DNA of 6,183 nt from an uncultured Clostridium sp. GTDB lineage: Bacteria > Bacillota > Clostridia > TANB77 > CAG-508. The stretch spans positions 1-6,183 of the forward strand of contig CALYZR010000043.1 of assembly GCA_945610215.1 (NCBI GenBank), read 5' to 3'. Each line of letters opens with the position of its first letter. The stretch's first letter is position 1. A model generated the notes under the pieces. It had not been told where the DNA came from, ran no database searches, and saw only the letters and a list, made by a program, of their open reading frames with translations. Made by a program: the position numbers and the translations under genes. Positions 4,839 to 6,183 of the stretch are shown here, piece after piece.

Positions 4839-5879
4839 TTAGTCCACATCCTTTCTATCGAATTGATTTAAGAATCTTACATCATTTGTATAGAAATACC
4901 TTATATCTGTAATTCCATATTTAAACATTGCAAGTCTATCAAGTCCTGTTCCAAATGCAAATCCTGTATATTTTTCTGGATCATAACCATTCATTTTTAA
5001 CACATTTGGATGTACCATTCCTGAACCTAAAATTTCTATCCAACCGCTTTGTTTACAAAGGTTACATCCTTTTCCTCCGCATTTAAAGCAACTAACATCA
5101 ACTTCATAACTTGGTTCTGTAAATGGGAAATAACTTGGTCTAAATCTTAATTTAGAATTTTCTCCAAGCATTTTTTTAACAAATACTTCTAGAGTTCCTT
5201 TTAAATCTGCCAAGCTAATATTTTCATCTATTAAAAGTCCTTCTACTTGACCAAATTGATGTGAATGTGTTGCATCATCATCTCTTCTATATGTTTTACC
5301 TGGGCATATAATTCTAATTGGTTCTTTTTCTTCATTTGCCATCATTGCTCTTGCTTGAACTGCTGATGTTTGTGTTCTTAAAAGATGTTCTGGATCAACA
5401 TAAAAGCTATCTTGCATATCTCTTGCTGGATGCCCTTTTGGAAGATTTAGTCTTTCAAAACAGTATTCATCAGTTTCAAGTTCTGGTCCATCTACTACAT
5501 CATATCCCATTGATACAAATATGTCTTCTATTTCTTCTATTACTCTGTTTATAGGGTGTTTACTTCCTCTTTTTATTTTCGTAGCTGGTAAAGTAATATC
5601 AATTTTTTCTTTTTCTAGTTTTTCATTTAAAGCTTGTTCTTTTAGAACTTCTTCGCTTTCTTTAATTTTGCTTTCTAGACTATCCCTTACTTCATTTACT
5701 AAGCTTCCTACAATTGGTCTTTCTTCAGCAGATAAATCTTTCATTCCTTTTAGGACTGCTGTTAGTTCTCCCTTTTTTCCTAAGTATTTAACTCTTACAT
5801 TATCAAGTTCTTGTAGTGTTTTACAATTTTCTATTTCTGTAAGTGCACTTTCTTTGATTTTAGCAATTTGTTCTTTCAT
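4839..5879 (-). CDS. pheS: Phenylalanyl-tRNA synthetase alpha subunit PheS
   Basis: PheS is the catalytic class II subunit that activates phenylalanine and transfers it to tRNA-Phe in the cytoplasm. The 346-residue length is normal. Residues 1-90 form the N-terminal coiled coil that grips tRNA. Motif 1 starts near [17 protein letters not shown] (105-121). Motif 2 is around [23 protein letters not shown] (189-211). [12 protein letters not shown] (246-257) and [13 protein letters not shown] (306-318, motif 3) complete the active site, with the usual alanine at 308 in the phenylalanine pocket. A four-cysteine cluster, C264-x2-C267-x4-C272-x2-C275, looks like the metal site seen in many Firmicute PheS. 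The ATG at 5879 has AAAGGA at 5892-5887 with a 7-base gap. A TTG at 5900 in the same frame lies in the terminator T-run and is not the start. The pheS stop abuts pheT, so the two are translationally linked. Confidence 0.97.
   Translation of the reverse strand: MKEQIAKIKESALTEIENCKTLQELDNVRVKYLGKKGELTAVLKGMKDLSAEERPIVGSLVNEVRDSLESKIKESEEVLKEQALNEKLEKEKIDITLPATKIKRGSKHPINRVIEEIEDIFVSMGYDVVDGPELETDEYCFERLNLPKGHPARDMQDSFYVDPEHLLRTQTSAVQARAMMANEEKEPIRIICPGKTYRRDDDATHSHQFGQVEGLLIDENISLADLKGTLEVFVKKMLGENSKLRFRPSYFPFTEPSYEVDVSCFKCGGKGCNLCKQSGWIEILGSGMVHPNVLKMNGYDPEKYTGFAFGTGLDRLAMFKYGITDIRYFYTNDVRFLNQFDRKDVD
4849..4854 (-). promoter_or_regulatory. pheT ribosome-binding site inside the end of pheS, deciding a TTG start
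   Basis: AAAGGA lies 10 bases before TTG 4838. The flanking block TAGAAAGGATG also precedes the pheS ATG (5894-5884), which supports it as a true ribosome site. The reading phase and the family N-terminus (MKLSKNFVKDYV) fit this TTG. Confidence 0.75.
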
Positions 5880-5886
5880 GTAATCA

Positions 5887-5892
5887 TCCTTT
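5887..5892 (-). promoter_or_regulatory. pheS ribosome-binding site, deciding the ATG at 5879
   Basis: AAAGGA sits 7 bases before ATG 5879 and directly downstream of the T-box terminator. This excludes the upstream in-frame TTG at 5900, which overlaps the terminator and would place the ribosome site inside the gene. Confidence 0.85.
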
Positions 5893-5898
5893 CTACAC

Positions 5899-5933
5899 AA
5901 AAAATCGCCCTATATTGAATATAGGACGATTTT
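5899..5933 (-). terminator. Regulated T-box terminator ahead of pheS
   Basis: A 15-bp stem with one U-G pair (5933-5919 with 5915-5901) closes a 3-base loop and is followed by T residues to 5899. Its 5' arm contains CGTCCTA, which alternatively pairs with the T-box sequence to form the antiterminator, so the two folds exclude each other. Confidence 0.92.
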
Positions 5934-6145
5934 GACCGTGTTACCACCTAAATTTATTAATTAAAATATAATAATTAACCTCATTTTAACTATTAACGCT
6001 AGCACACGCTTATACCTACTATTAGTTCAATACAAGACCTAAAAAGTGAAATTTCGGATAAACTAGTATTAAATAGGCTTTCAGCCTTTGACCTATTCTC
6101 TCTTAAATACATTTTTGTTATCTTACTTTGCTTTTTCAAACGGCT
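5899..6145 (-). ncRNA. T-box leader riboswitch, phenylalanine-specific, controlling pheST
   Basis: The leader senses uncharged tRNA-Phe and lets transcription proceed into pheST when the tRNA is not aminoacylated. Visible parts in order are: lower Stem I pairing AAAAAG (6136-6131) with CTTTTT; an AGTA motif; GTATT/AATAC; the distal hairpin AATAGG/CCTATT; and a specifier loop with UUC (6050-6048) followed by A, matching Phe anticodon GAA. The T-box core is TAGG, then the bulge TGGTAAC (5946-5940), then ACG. The TGGT at 5946-5943 is complementary to an ACCA tRNA end with A73, as expected for tRNA-Phe. TAGG and ACG can pair with CGT and CCTA of the terminator arm to form the antiterminator. The core differs from the common TGGNACCGCG. 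The 5' boundary is approximate, and the promoter lies largely outside the window. Confidence 0.93.
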
Positions 6146-6165
6146 TTATTTTTTCAACTCTGCTT

Positions 6166-6174
6166 AATATAATA
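6166..6174 (-). promoter_or_regulatory. Possible -10 region of the pheST promoter
   Basis: TATTATATT at 6174-6166 is AT-rich and placed about 20-30 bases before the T-box Stem I, as expected for a -10. Its -35 would lie beyond the window end, so it cannot be confirmed. Confidence 0.3.
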
Positions 6175-6183
6175 TCATATTTT

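Noticed and set aside
5877..5900. TTG at 5900 as the start of pheS, giving seven extra N-terminal residues
   Set aside because: It lies in the T-run of the T-box terminator and upstream of the ribosome site; the ATG at 5879 has a proper AAAGGA.
1..6183. CRISPR array, insertion sequence, tRNA or rRNA gene
   Set aside because: No regularly spaced repeats, transposase motifs, terminal inverted repeats or recognisable structural RNA genes other than the T-box leader were seen.

Overview
The window is low-GC, AT-rich DNA (high twenties percent GC by hand count of samples). Every recognisable gene lies on the minus strand. The gene content (pheS-pheT behind a T-box leader, a membrane c-di-AMP synthase), the AGGAGG-type ribosome sites and the strong preference for AGA arginine codons point to a Firmicute, most likely a clostridial or related gut lineage. 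That placement is an inference from gene content and composition.

In the direction of transcription, from high to low coordinates, the layout is as follows. A phenylalanine T-box leader (about 6145 to 5899) with UUC specifier, antiterminator and terminator controls pheS (5879-4839) and pheT (4838-2466), the two subunits of phenylalanyl-tRNA synthetase. pheT starts at a TTG directly after the pheS stop. It is interrupted by an in-frame TAA at 2843-2841, which separates the main body from the C-terminal anticodon-binding domain. A perfect consensus promoter just after pheT drives a small WG-repeat gene (2357-2013), which has a strong ribosome site, its own terminator and a higher GC content. 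Next come a promoter, a 39-residue one-helix membrane peptide (1881-1762), a second promoter with an extended -10, and cdaA (1683-732), ended by a strong hairpin terminator. A structured intergenic stretch follows, then truA (567 to the window edge).

The most striking observation concerns reading frame. cdaA and truA each need a +1 shift to encode the conserved protein. In both cases the shift is at the same tetranucleotide: the zero-frame codon is CGG, and conserved protein continues if the C is skipped and GGA is read as glycine. A third in-frame CGG, followed by A, is cut by the window edge at a place in truA where glycine is also expected. These are the only three in-frame CGG codons I can find in the coding sequence of the window. 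The zero frame terminates two or three codons after each of the two complete sites. This fits a model in which CGG is an undecoded or starved codon used as a +1 frameshift site, or in which CGGA is read as a four-base glycine codon. Sequencing error or gene decay remain alternatives. The pheT nonsense codon is a separate, different kind of interruption.

Functionally the window holds translation genes (PheRS, TruA) and a second-messenger gene (CdaA). The usual cdaA partners cdaR and glmM are not next to it. No mobile element, CRISPR array, rRNA or tRNA gene was seen.
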